Shown here one piece after another: positions 8,160 to 16,451 of a stretch of DNA of 64,000 nucleotides; within the stretch, counting starts at the first letter, position 1, and the number at the start of each line of letters is the position of its first letter. The stretch covers positions 62,001 to 126,000 of the forward strand of contig JAJDYR010000030.1 of the NCBI GenBank assembly GCA_022825065.1, written 5' to 3'. A program made the position numbers and the translations under genes. Below the pieces are notes generated by a model. The model made no database searches, had not been told where the DNA came from, and saw nothing but the letters and a program-made list of their open reading frames with translations. The DNA comes from a bacterium. GTDB lineage: Bacteria > UBA8248.

Positions 8160-8648
8160 CTAGAAGAACAGAACCAGCAGGATGAGGCTGATCAGGCCCC
8201 CGAGCATGAAACACGCGGCGCTGACGGTGCCGGCCACCGTGGTGTAGTCCGCGATGCGAAAGGTCGCGCCCTCGACCGTGAAGAGCACCTTCGTGCGATC
8301 CAGATTGCCGTCGACGAACTCCTTGAGCCCTTTCTCCGCCCCGTGCGCTTCTTTCACCGAGACCATGGTCACCAGCACGAGGGTCAGGGCCGCCAGGAGC
8401 ACTCCGGTTCCGAACACAACCAGCGCCAGCAGGAGCGTCCAGTGATAGAGCGCGTTTTCGGCCTTCGCGGTATTGCTCATGAAGCCGATGACCAACGCGG
8501 TGCCGCCCGCGTTGCCGTAGAGCAGCATGCGCCCCGACTCGGTGATCAGCCGGAACATGGTGCCGCGCCGCAGGGCGATGACCTTGTAGAGTTCGCGCAG
8601 CCACTCCTCCCCGACTTCTTCGGTGGAAAACTCATCTACCTTTTTCAA
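8160..8648 (-). CDS. Hypothetical membrane protein with about three spans
   Basis: A 162-residue protein of unknown family. The N-terminal ~45 residues are soluble and charged (MKKVDEFSTEEVGEEWLREL). Hydrophobic segments follow at about residues 70-105 (LLLALVVFGTGVLLAALTLV) and 135-162 (AGTVSAACFMLGGLISLILL), separated by a charged loop (EAHGAEKGLKEFVDGNLDRT). It ends in LFF inside the last span. Its start codon overlaps the stop of the substrate-binding protein gene by four bases, so the two are co-translated. The context suggests a membrane partner of that binding protein or of the SPFH complex, but nothing in the sequence proves either. Confidence 0.6.
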   Translation of the reverse strand: MKKVDEFSTEEVGEEWLRELYKVIALRRGTMFRLITESGRMLLYGNAGGTALVIGFMSNTAKAENALYHWTLLLALVVFGTGVLLAALTLVLVTMVSVKEAHGAEKGLKEFVDGNLDRTKVLFTVEGATFRIADYTTVAGTVSAACFMLGGLISLILLVLFF

Positions 8649-9841
8649 GGCCGCCCTCTCCTTTCGTGGAATCGTCGCAGCTCCCGGGATTCGGTCATCC
8701 TGACGTATTTCGAGCCGAAGTTGGTCCCGGGCTTGAATTCAACGGCCCAGTCGTCGATGAGCATGACGCCGGAGGCCAGGGCCTGCTGGAGGAACCGCTC
8801 CCGCGTCACTTCCTTGCCCGTGCGCTCCAGCACGGCGATGACGAAGCGCCCGAGAATGTAGCCCTCCAGGGACAACTGGCTGAAGGCGGGCTGAACGGAG
8901 CGGTTGCGCTTCTTGTCCGCTCTCGCCCGCATGGCGCGCTGATAACTTCTGACGATTTTTCTGCTCGTGTCGTTCGCGTCCGGCAGCACGTCGCTCATCA
9001 GGATTTTCCTGCCCGGCGCGTCCAGCTTCCGTCCCAGGCTTTTGGGCTGGGCGATGGACAGAATCGTCATGATGTAATCGTATCCCAGGTCGTTCGCGAG
9101 ATTGATGATCTCCGCGCTGGCCGCACTCGTCCCGCCGATCATCAAGACGTCGAGATCGGCTTTTTGCAGGACGAAAAGGCCCGCGTGAACGGCATGGGTA
9201 TTGCGCGAAAAACTCGCTTTCGCCAGGACGCGAAGCTTGTGTCCGGCGAGCGCCGCCCGGTAGCTCTTCAATATGGAGCGCCCGAAAGCGTCGTCCTGAT
9301 AGATGATGCCGAAACGCTTCTTCCCGTGGTCATGAACGATGTGGTCCACCAAAGCGCGGACCTCCTGGGAATAGCTCGCCCGCAGGTGGACGAGGTTGGG
9401 ATACCGCCTGGCGTCGCGCAGAAAGTCGGCGCCGCTCAGGACGCCCACCAGTGGAATCCCGGCGTTTCTCAGTACGGGCGCGGCGCGCTTCGTCGTCGGC
9501 GTTCCCGTGCCGCCGATCAGGGCGAGCACGTCGTTTTCGGCGGCGAATCGCTTCGCGTTCGCCGCCGCCCTCGCGGGTTCATATCCATCGTCGAGCGAGA
9601 TCAGCTTCAACACCCTGCCGCCTACGCCGCCGAGCGCGTTGCGCTCCGCAAGCGCCGCGAGGAGGCCGCTCTGGAAGAGCAAACCGGCGCTCCTGGCCGG
9701 CCCGGAGATGCTGACGGTCTGACCGAAAACGACCGCATCCGCACTCACGCCGGGCGCCGCCGCCGAGAGCGGCGGGGCCAACAGCAGCGCCAGCGCCAGA
9801 AACGGCGCCGCCCGAAGGGTTCCGATCAGCCGATCAATCAT
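8645..9841 (-). CDS. Periplasmic substrate-binding protein, Leu/Ile/Val type (Peripla_BP_6)
   Basis: A 398-residue exported binding protein. It has a signal peptide (MIDRLIGTLRAAPFLALALL to about residue 29), then VVFGQTVSISGPARSAGLLF, the family entry strand, plus DDGYEPARAAANAKRF, ALIGGTGTPTTKRAAPVL and FGIIYQDDAFGRSILKSYRA. These match type I periplasmic folds used by branched-chain amino acid and amide ABC importers. No ABC permease or ATPase gene lies nearby, so it may act as a sensor or an orphan receptor instead. I chose ATG 9841, just after the stop of the HflK-like gene; ATG 9865 is possible. Its stop overlaps the next start (ATGA). The ligand is unknown. Confidence 0.78.
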   Translation of the reverse strand: MIDRLIGTLRAAPFLALALLLAPPLSAAAPGVSADAVVFGQTVSISGPARSAGLLFQSGLLAALAERNALGGVGGRVLKLISLDDGYEPARAAANAKRFAAENDVLALIGGTGTPTTKRAAPVLRNAGIPLVGVLSGADFLRDARRYPNLVHLRASYSQEVRALVDHIVHDHGKKRFGIIYQDDAFGRSILKSYRAALAGHKLRVLAKASFSRNTHAVHAGLFVLQKADLDVLMIGGTSAASAEIINLANDLGYDYIMTILSIAQPKSLGRKLDAPGRKILMSDVLPDANDTSRKIVRSYQRAMRARADKKRNRSVQPAFSQLSLEGYILGRFVIAVLERTGKEVTRERFLQQALASGVMLIDDWAVEFKPGTNFGSKYVRMTESRELRRFHERRGRP

Positions 9842-9842
9842 C

Positions 9843-11159
9843 TTATTTTCCCGTCCCGCGCCCATGGTTGCTCCCGCCCGCGCCGCGCATCCTCTCCGTC
9901 ATCGGCCTCTGGTCCGCCCGGTTTCCGAGGCCCCTGCGGCCGCGCGCGCCGTGGCGATGAGAGAATATGGAGGGGGTATCGAATATGAGAGAGCGGGGAT
10001 TGGCCACCCGCGCGTGATCGCGCTCCGTGCGCCTTTTGTGGAATTGGCCTTGCATCAGCGGCTTGTCCGGCCGGGTGGTTTCGAGCTTGTGGATGTAGGG
10101 CGGCATCGTGGCCCTGCTCAGGCGTCCGTCGCCGTCGGCGGCCGTATGCGGCATTTGCGTCACCATTTCCGCCCGGGCATGTCCCGCCCCATCCGCCGGG
10201 GCGAAGCCCGCCACGCCGTCGAGCATGTTGATGTCGATGGTCGAGTCCGCCCCCGGATTCACCACCGACAGGGTCGCCTCGGTGAAGATCGCGCGCATGC
10301 GCTGCCAGTAACGCGTGATGGCCACCTGTTTCGGGTTCTTCTGGTATTCGGCCAGCAACGCCTTGAAGGCGCGGACGCTGCCCCGCGCCTGAACGAGGCG
10401 TTCGCGGGCGTTCGCCTTCGCGTTCATGATCAGCGCCTCGGCCTGGCCCTTGCTGCGGGCGAGGAGTTTTTCCCTCTGGCTGTTCGCCAGGCTCACGACC
10501 TGCTCGCGCTAGGCGATGGCGTCGTTGACGTCGCGGAACGCCTGGAGGGTCTCGGGGATCGGGCGCACCTCGACGATGTTCAGCGTGACGAGTTCAATTC
10601 CGACGCCCAGCGATTCGAGGCGTTTGCCCACGATATCGGACAACTCCTGTTGAATGACGTCGCGGTTCGAGGTGAAGATCAGGTCGATGAAGTTTTCCCC
10701 CAGGATCTTCACCAATCCCTCCCGGACGAGCATGGTGAGCATCGCGCGGGGGTCGGAGGCCGCGAAGAGGTAGGAGCGCAGGTTCTTGATCTTGTACTGA
10801 ACGGCCACGTCCGTTTCGAGGAGGTTCAGGTCTCCGGAGAGTATCGTGAAGTTGATCGTGCTGCCGCTTCTGCTCCCGATCTGGTATCCGACGATTCTCT
10901 TGACCTGGCGAACGTGCGCTTGTTCGATGAGCGGGACGGCGTAGCCCAGCCCGGGGCCGATTTCGGCGTCGACTACCTGCCCGAAGCGGGTGCGCACGGC
11001 TTGTTCTTCTTTTTTGACGACGTAGAAGCCGGTGGCCAGAAAGTAGAGGGCGGCCAGGACGAGGAGGATACAGAGAATCTTTTTGTAGCGCCCCTCGAGG
11101 TAGTCGAAGGTGGCGTATATGGCTCTGGTGCTCGGAGGCAATGACTGTGATTCGCTCAT
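9843..11159 (-). pseudogene. HflK-like SPFH protein interrupted by an in-frame TAG
   Basis: The N-terminal part (216 codons, ending at TAG 10509-10511) has a membrane segment near residues 27-47 (KKILCILLVLAALYFLATGF), then FYVVKKEEQAVRTRFGQVVD and ELVTLNIVEVRPIPETLQAF, typical of HflK. The same frame continues directly after the TAG as REQVVSLANSQREKLLARSK, which is the expected start of the HflK coiled-coil, for a further 220 or so codons. One substitution, for example CAG or GAG to TAG, explains the break. A GTG at 10494-10496 could restart translation of the C-terminal part, but its ribosome-binding site is weak. HflK normally pairs with HflC around membrane proteases. A sequencing error, a real lesion or readthrough cannot be told apart here. 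Confidence 0.75.
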
Positions 11160-12067
11160 CGTCCCGTCCCGTTCCCGCGGGGTATCTCCTTGCTGTCCAG
11201 GTATTTGAACAGTTCGTTGTCCGCAGGCAGCATGAGGGTCGTGTTCCGGTCGATGATGAGATCATAGCTGTCCAGCGCCCGGATGAACTTGTAGAACTCC
11301 GGGTCCGCCTTGTACGCCTCTCCGAGCAGCGCCATCGCCTCGGCTTCCGCCTTGCCCAGAATGGCCGTCGCCTCGGCGTGGGCGTCGGCCAGGAGTTTTT
11401 CGTGCTCGTTGATGGCGCGGGCCTCGATGCGGATCGCCGTCTCCTCCCCCTCGCTCCGGTAGCGGGCGGCGATGCGGGCGCGCTCGGAGATCATGCGCTG
11501 AATCACGCTCGGCCGGTTCGCCACCGGCAGCGTATACTCCACGATTCCGGTCCGCACCACCTCCACGCCGTACCTTTTCTTCGCGACGGGCGCGATAAGC
11601 GCGAGAATTTCCCCGGACGCCTCGCTCAGGTCCTCATGCTCCAGACCCAGGCCGATGAAGGCGTCGCGCGCCTTGTTGGAGATGATGATGCCGCTGCTCG
11701 ACATGTAGAGGTCCTTGAGCCGGTTCGTCGCGCTCTTGCCGGTACGGATCGCTTCGACGAAGAGAATGGGGTCCCGCACGCGCCAGAGCAGGTATCCGTC
11801 GACGAGGACGCTCTTCTGGTCTTCGGTAATCAGTTCCTGGGTGAGGCCGGTCAGGGCGTGAATGCGCCGGTCGACCTTGTACACCTTCGATATGGGCCGG
11901 GGCCATTTCATGTGGAGACCGGGCTGCCTGACGGGAGGCGAAATCTTGCCGAAGTGGGTCAGCACGCCCTGCTGCGTCTCGTTGACGACGAAGAAGCAGT
12001 CGTAGGCTATGACGAGCAGGACGACCACGGCGATGGCCGCGACGATTCTCTTTGCGCTGAAGGTCAT
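11156..12067 (-). CDS. HflC-like SPFH-domain membrane protein
   Basis: A 303-residue protein with one N-terminal membrane anchor (RIVAAIAVVVLLVIAYDCFF) followed by an SPFH/prohibitin domain. FVVNETQQGVLTHFGKI, PGLHMKWPRPISKVYKVDRR and QKSVLVDGYLLWRVRDPILF match HflC closely. The C-terminal half is an Ala/Glu-rich coiled coil (AEATAILGKAEAEAMALLGE) ending with YKADPEFYKFIRALDSYD, the conserved HflC tail. HflC and HflK form a cage around FtsH in other bacteria; no ftsH is in the window. Its start overlaps the stop of the permease-SPFH fusion, and its stop overlaps the HflK-like start, each by four bases. I avoid the name hflC because this copy belongs to an accessory metal-type operon. Confidence 0.82.
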   Translation of the reverse strand: MTFSAKRIVAAIAVVVLLVIAYDCFFVVNETQQGVLTHFGKISPPVRQPGLHMKWPRPISKVYKVDRRIHALTGLTQELITEDQKSVLVDGYLLWRVRDPILFVEAIRTGKSATNRLKDLYMSSSGIIISNKARDAFIGLGLEHEDLSEASGEILALIAPVAKKRYGVEVVRTGIVEYTLPVANRPSVIQRMISERARIAARYRSEGEETAIRIEARAINEHEKLLADAHAEATAILGKAEAEAMALLGEAYKADPEFYKFIRALDSYDLIIDRNTTLMLPADNELFKYLDSKEIPRGNGTGR

Positions 12068-14796
12068 CTCTTTTCTCTCCCCGTTTGATTCGCTCCGGCG
12101 ATGGAAGCATTGCGCGCGACGTTCTGTTTCGCCGCCGCGCCCTGAGCAGCGCTTCTCTCATTTCCGCTGTTTTTCCCGCCGGGGGTCGCTTCGCCTCCCG
12201 GTTTTTCGGATTTGGCCGCGCCGCTCTTTCCGTTCACCTGGCTATTCGCGCCATGAGCCGCGCCGCCCGCCGATTTCGCCGATTCGCCGTGGCCGGTTTG
12301 TTTTTCGCCGTTTCCGCCAGCGTGGGCCGCGCCGCCCTTGGATTTTTCCGATCCGCCGTCGCTCTTGCCGTCCTTGCCGTTTTTCCCGCCATGGCCTTCA
12401 TCTTCGCCGGGAGCGTGCTTCCCGCGCGCGGGCATGTGGGCGCCATGCCTCGTCCCCGGCGACTTCCTCTTCCAAAGCGCGACCTTGGCCAAGCTGCCCT
12501 TTTCGGGAACGATGATCTTGGAATTGTGCGAGAGCGCGATTTCGAGTTTCTCGCGCCACAGCATGTTCTGGAGAACCTCCGGAGCGCTTCGCACGGCGCC
12601 GGACACTCGACGGAGCGCATCGGCCTCCGCCCCGGCGCCCTTCACCCTCCGGTACGCCTCGCCGTCGGCTTGCTTCACCTCGTAATCGGCGTTGCCGTGC
12701 GCCTGGGGCGTCAGCGACACCAGGAGCCGCTGCGCGTTGACGATGATGCGCTCCTTGTCCTCCTGCGCGCTCGATACCTCCCGGAACGCGCTTATCGTCT
12801 CTTTCACGGGGCGGATGGACGCCAGGTTCACCTTGACCAGTTCGACGCTCCCGAACGCCGAGGTTTCTACGTCCGGATGCCCCTCCTCCTCCTTGGTGGA
12901 CGAATGCGTGAACAAATGGGTGACGTGCTTCTCCAGGGTTTCACGGTGAATGTTGAGCAACTGATCCAGGCCCCGGGCGGAAACGAAAGAGCGCAGGTGA
13001 TCCCGGACGCCGTCCTCGATGATTTGCGGCGCGTTCAGGACCCGATAATGGTAGGCGAAGGGGTCTTTCACCCGGTACTGCACGTTCACGGTGAGTGAAA
13101 CCAGGTTCAGGTCGCCGGACACGTATTCGTGGACGTCGCCGGACATGATGGACTTCACTTCCCGGACCGGCCATTTGTCGACCTCGATGAGGGGCCAGGG
13201 AGCGAGATAGTGCAGCCCCGGCTGCAGATCCCTCCAGTGGACCTTGCCGAACAATCGGCCGTAGCCGACCGCGCCGGGAGGCACCGTCGTAAAGCCCGTG
13301 CCGAGGTAGATGAGGAGAATCAGGCCCGAGAGCATCAGGCCCATCGGCGTTTTCAGGGAAAAGGCGCCTCGTATGGGCCGGCCCCGGGTGAGGCGCTCCC
13401 ACACGTGCTTGCAGGGCGCGGACATGGAGCGGATGTTTTGCATCAGATCCTCGTATCCCGTCCGGAAGGCGCCGGCGCGGAACCGCCATACGATGAGGGC
13501 GAAAAAGGCCAGGGCGCTGCCGTATTGCAGGATGAGGATGGCGGGCGAGTCCGAGGCGTCGAGGTTCACGGGAAGCGTGAAGCCGGTGGTGAAGAAAAAG
13601 GCGTCGATGAGGACGGCGAAAATGACGGTGACGACGATGACGACGCCGACATAGATGGAGGCGAAGCGCGTGCCGAACTGGTTCATGATGACCGCGATGG
13701 TGCCCGTATTGGTCGCCGGGCCCGTCATGAGAAAAATCAGCGCCGCTCCGGGAGAGAAACCCTTGGCGACGAGCGCGGCGGCGATGGGCGTGCTCGCGGA
13801 CGCGCAGATATAAAGGGGAATCCCGATGATGACCATGATCGGGTAGGAAGCCCAGCGGGCGTACTCGTTCTGCATCAGATCGCTCGGGATCACCAGAAAA
13901 AGCAATCCGCCCACGAAAACGCCGAAGAGAAGCGAGAAAAGGATGTCGTCCGCGATCTCGATGAACCCGTAGCTGAATATATGCCTGACGATCGTCCTGA
14001 ATCCCGGCAGTCGATCCTCCTCGGGCGCAGGCTCAAGGGCGGTCTCGGCCGATTCCTCATCGACGAGCAATTCCTCCTGATAGAAATCCGGCTTCACCCA
14101 GGACGCGGCCCGCCAGTTCCGTATCGATACGAAAACGCCTCTCAGCCAGCGGCGCATGGCATGCTTCAGTTGCGTGGGGCTGATATAGCAGTCCTCCGAG
14201 CCCGGCATGAGCGGCTCGTGCGCGCCGTGGTCGTGGCCGTGGTCGTGCCCATGTCCATGATCGTGGCCGTGACCATGCCCATGGCCGTGGTCATGATCGT
14301 GCCCGTGATCATGGTCGTGATCGTGCTCCCCCTCCCGCGCTTCGCCCTGGTCGGTTCTGATGAGACCGATGCAGAAAATGCCCGCGACGACGGCGGTGAC
14401 GAAGCTGATGACGGGCCGGACTATCGCGGCTATCCATCCGAAGAAGGCGTTCGTGACGAGGATCGAATCGGCGCCCGTTTCGGGCGCGGTGATGAGAAAG
14501 GACATGCAGGACGAGCGGGAAGCCCCTTTCCTGCGCATCTCCGCGACGACGGGCACGACCGAACAGCTGCACAGCGGCACCGGCACGCCGACGGCCGAAC
14601 TGACGCTCACCGATTTCAGGCTGTCGTCACGAAGCCACCGGAGAATCGCCTGGCGGGAGATGAAGACGTGGATGAGGCCTGAGAGGAACAGCCCGAGCAG
14701 CAGCATGGGCGAGAGCAGCAGGAACGACATCCACAGAAAGTAGAAAAAATCGGCGAATCGGCTCGCCAACTCGGCAGTCAATCGGTCATCCCCCAA
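12064..14796 (-). CDS. Heavy-metal permease (PF03773-type) fused to an SPFH domain
   Basis: A 910-residue protein. Residues 1-440 resemble the SO_0444-type Cu/Zn efflux permeases: two halves of membrane segments, the motif PVPLCSCSVVPV (Cys 76 and 78), MSFLITAPETGADSI in the first half and FLMTGPATNTGTIAVIMNQF in the second. The loop at 157-193 is almost pure His/Asp/Gly (HDHGHGHDHGHDHG), a metal-binding stretch typical of the group. After another membrane span (485-500) comes an SPFH/HflK-like domain (about 503-740: TTVPPGAVGYGRLFGKVHW, LNLVSLTVNVQYRVKDPFAY, SIRPVKETISAFREVSSA). The last 130 residues are a Gly/Lys/Ala/His-rich tail. The start is uncertain: TTG 14796, or TTG codons slightly downstream. 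It heads the SPFH operon. I infer metal export or sorting within a membrane scaffold. Confidence 0.78.
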   Translation of the reverse strand: MGDDRLTAELASRFADFFYFLWMSFLLLSPMLLLGLFLSGLIHVFISRQAILRWLRDDSLKSVSVSSAVGVPVPLCSCSVVPVVAEMRRKGASRSSCMSFLITAPETGADSILVTNAFFGWIAAIVRPVISFVTAVVAGIFCIGLIRTDQGEAREGEHDHDHDHGHDHDHGHGHGHGHDHGHGHDHGHDHGAHEPLMPGSEDCYISPTQLKHAMRRWLRGVFVSIRNWRAASWVKPDFYQEELLVDEESAETALEPAPEEDRLPGFRTIVRHIFSYGFIEIADDILFSLLFGVFVGGLLFLVIPSDLMQNEYARWASYPIMVIIGIPLYICASASTPIAAALVAKGFSPGAALIFLMTGPATNTGTIAVIMNQFGTRFASIYVGVVIVVTVIFAVLIDAFFFTTGFTLPVNLDASDSPAILILQYGSALAFFALIVWRFRAGAFRTGYEDLMQNIRSMSAPCKHVWERLTRGRPIRGAFSLKTPMGLMLSGLILLIYLGTGFTTVPPGAVGYGRLFGKVHWRDLQPGLHYLAPWPLIEVDKWPVREVKSIMSGDVHEYVSGDLNLVSLTVNVQYRVKDPFAYHYRVLNAPQIIEDGVRDHLRSFVSARGLDQLLNIHRETLEKHVTHLFTHSSTKEEEGHPDVETSAFGSVELVKVNLASIRPVKETISAFREVSSAQEDKERIIVNAQRLLVSLTPQAHGNADYEVKQADGEAYRRVKGAGAEADALRRVSGAVRSAPEVLQNMLWREKLEIALSHNSKIIVPEKGSLAKVALWKRKSPGTRHGAHMPARGKHAPGEDEGHGGKNGKDGKSDGGSEKSKGGAAHAGGNGEKQTGHGESAKSAGGAAHGANSQVNGKSGAAKSEKPGGEATPGGKNSGNERSAAQGAAAKQNVARNASIAGANQTGREKR

Positions 14797-15109
14797 CGGA
14801 GAGCACTCTGCACTATTTTACTGAATACTTTGGTGGAGCGCCTCGTGTAACACCCCTTCCAACATGGTGGTAGTACGTCAAGTTACAAGGCGAAAGGGGG
14901 TATGTCAACGATTTTTTCAGACGCAACAGCAGAATTTTGCGGAGAATCATCCAGCAGAGAGGGGTCGGGACAGTTTTCCCGTCAAAATCATCGGCTGCGG
15001 CGTCCGGGCCAGTGAACGCCGCTATTACGAAAATTCAAGCGCGGGCTACCGGGAATACGCGGGGAGCCGGGCGGGCTCGCTCCATATCCCCGAAAAACGC
15101 CGCGTCAAA
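14797..15109. other. Intergenic region between the fusion gene and znuA
   Basis: This 313-base region lies upstream of the fusion gene and downstream of znuA, both on the minus strand. It holds a candidate promoter (14880-14908) and otherwise no coding signal that I trust. It is richer in A+T than the flanking genes. No clear terminator for znuA is visible. Confidence 0.5.
14880..14908 (-). promoter_or_regulatory. Candidate sigma-70 promoter for the permease-SPFH operon
   Basis: On the minus strand TTGACA (14908-14903) is followed, after exactly 17 bases, by TAACTT (14885-14880). Transcription would start near 14873, giving a leader of roughly 75 bases before the fusion gene. The spacer and the bases after it contain ACCCCC and, further on, GGGGTG, but I see no clean operator palindrome. 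Confidence 0.4.
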
Positions 15110-16363
15110 TTATTTCCCCGAAAGGCACGTCCTGAGCGATTTCGCCATGTTGCGCATGAGGGTGAAATACGCATCCTCCCCGGCGGGAATGCCCGTGCCC
15201 AGCGGGTCGAGCACGCCGGTTCCTGCACCCGTGCCCTCCATGATGACCTTCACGAGCCTGGGCTGAAACTGCGGCTCGGTGAACACGCAGATCGACTTCG
15301 TGTCCCTGATCTTCTTGCGTATCGCCAGCAGGCGCGCCGAGCCCGGCTTCTTCTCGGGAGACAGCGTCACCGAACCGATGGGGGTCAGCCCGTAGCGTTT
15401 CTCCATGTATTGATACGCATCGTGAAAGACGATGTAGGGCGCGCCCTTCACGGGCGCAAGCGCCCGCGCGAGTTCCTCGTGCAAGGCGTCGATGCGGGCC
15501 TTCATATTCCGCGCGTTCGACTCGTATTTTTTCTTGTTCCGGGGATCCACCTCTTCGAGCTCATGGGCGATGGCGTCCACCCATTTTCGGGCGTTCATGG
15601 GGTCGAGCCAGATGTGCGCGTCGAAGCCGCCGTGATGGCCCTCCTCTTCTCCATGATGCCCCCTGGCCTCAGCCTTCTCGTCGTGATGATCATCCTTGGC
15701 CCCGGCCTTCTCCTTGTCGTGGTCGTCATCTTCGGTTTTGCCGCGTTTTTCTTCGTCGTGATGCTCTTCTTTGGCCTCGGCTTTCTCGTGATGATCGTCG
15801 TCTTTCGCCCTGGCTTCCATTTTCCCGTGGTCGTCATCCTTGGCCCCGGCTTTTTCTTTTTCGTCGTGATGATCGTCTTCAGCTTTCCCGCGTTTCTCCT
15901 TGTCGTGATCATCATCCCCGGCTTTCGCCTCTTTGCCCTCATCATGATGATCGCCTTCGGCCTTTTTCTCTCCGCCGTGATCATCGTCGTGCCCTTCCCA
16001 CAAGCCGCCTTCCCTGAGCTTCAACAACGCCAGTCCTTTCAATTCTCCCAGGGCGACGACGTTCGCCCTTTTCGGCAGAACTTCGAGAGGCCGCTCGAGG
16101 CCCGGGGCGAGCACATCGCCCACCCAGAAAATCACGCGCGCCCTCTCGAGTTCACTGGCGTCGGAGGGCTTGAGGGAAAACGTGTGCGGCGAGGCGACGC
16201 CTTTTATCAGAAGGTAGGGCTCCCCGACCCCCTTCATGACGCCGGATACCAGCGAATGAAGCGGCTTGATGGAGGTCACCACCCGGGGCGCGGCCGATGC
16301 GGGAGCCGCAAGGCGCGCTGCCAGAATGATTATAATAAGCCCGATGAGCAACACATGCTTCAT
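15110..16363 (-). CDS. znuA: Zinc ABC transporter substrate-binding protein ZnuA with very long His/Asp/Lys-rich loop
   Basis: Periplasmic zinc receptor of the cluster A-I family that delivers Zn2+ to ZnuBC. It has a signal peptide, then VVTSIKPLHSLVSGVMKGVG with the first ligand histidine, SPHTFSLKPSDASEL with the second, HIWLDPMNARKWVDAIAHEL with the third, and FTEPQFQPRLVK near the C terminus. Between the first lobe and HIWLDP lies a loop of about 125 residues made of repeated blocks such as KDDDHGKMEARAKDDDHHEK; most ZnuA loops are much shorter. I chose ATG 16363 because TAAGGA sits nine bases upstream; ATG 16372 would have almost no spacing. It is divergent from zur with a shared operator. 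Confidence 0.9.
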   Translation of the reverse strand: MKHVLLIGLIIIILAARLAAPASAAPRVVTSIKPLHSLVSGVMKGVGEPYLLIKGVASPHTFSLKPSDASELERARVIFWVGDVLAPGLERPLEVLPKRANVVALGELKGLALLKLREGGLWEGHDDDHGGEKKAEGDHHDEGKEAKAGDDDHDKEKRGKAEDDHHDEKEKAGAKDDDHGKMEARAKDDDHHEKAEAKEEHHDEEKRGKTEDDDHDKEKAGAKDDHHDEKAEARGHHGEEEGHHGGFDAHIWLDPMNARKWVDAIAHELEEVDPRNKKKYESNARNMKARIDALHEELARALAPVKGAPYIVFHDAYQYMEKRYGLTPIGSVTLSPEKKPGSARLLAIRKKIRDTKSICVFTEPQFQPRLVKVIMEGTGAGTGVLDPLGTGIPAGEDAYFTLMRNMAKSLRTCLSGK

Positions 16364-16409
16364 GAATGACATTCCTTACCCTAATTTAGAATTGAATAAA
16401 ATTTAGCTT

Positions 16410-16424
16410 TGCTATAGTATAATA
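16410..16424. promoter_or_regulatory. Zur-box-like operator between znuA and zur
   Basis: The sequence TGCTATA-G-TATAATA is a 7-1-7 imperfect inverted repeat (five of seven positions symmetric) with the TATA-N-TATA core typical of Zur boxes. It contains a perfect TATAAT (16418-16423) that can serve as the -10 element of zur. On the other strand TTGACG (16442-16437) and TATACT (16421-16416) could serve znuA. A zinc-loaded repressor bound here would block both directions. Confidence 0.6.
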
Positions 16425-16451
16425 TATCTATTTGATCGTCAAGGATTTCAT

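Noticed and set aside
10509-10511. TAG in the HflK-like gene read as pyrrolysine
   Set aside because: Other genes here end in TAG (for example 8160-8162) and no pyl genes are visible; a point mutation is simpler.
14864-16369. Plus-strand frame with repeated hydrophobic VVV/FGF blocks opposite znuA
   Set aside because: The blocks are the reverse complement of the His/Asp/Lys repeat in ZnuA; no ribosome-binding site and no known family.
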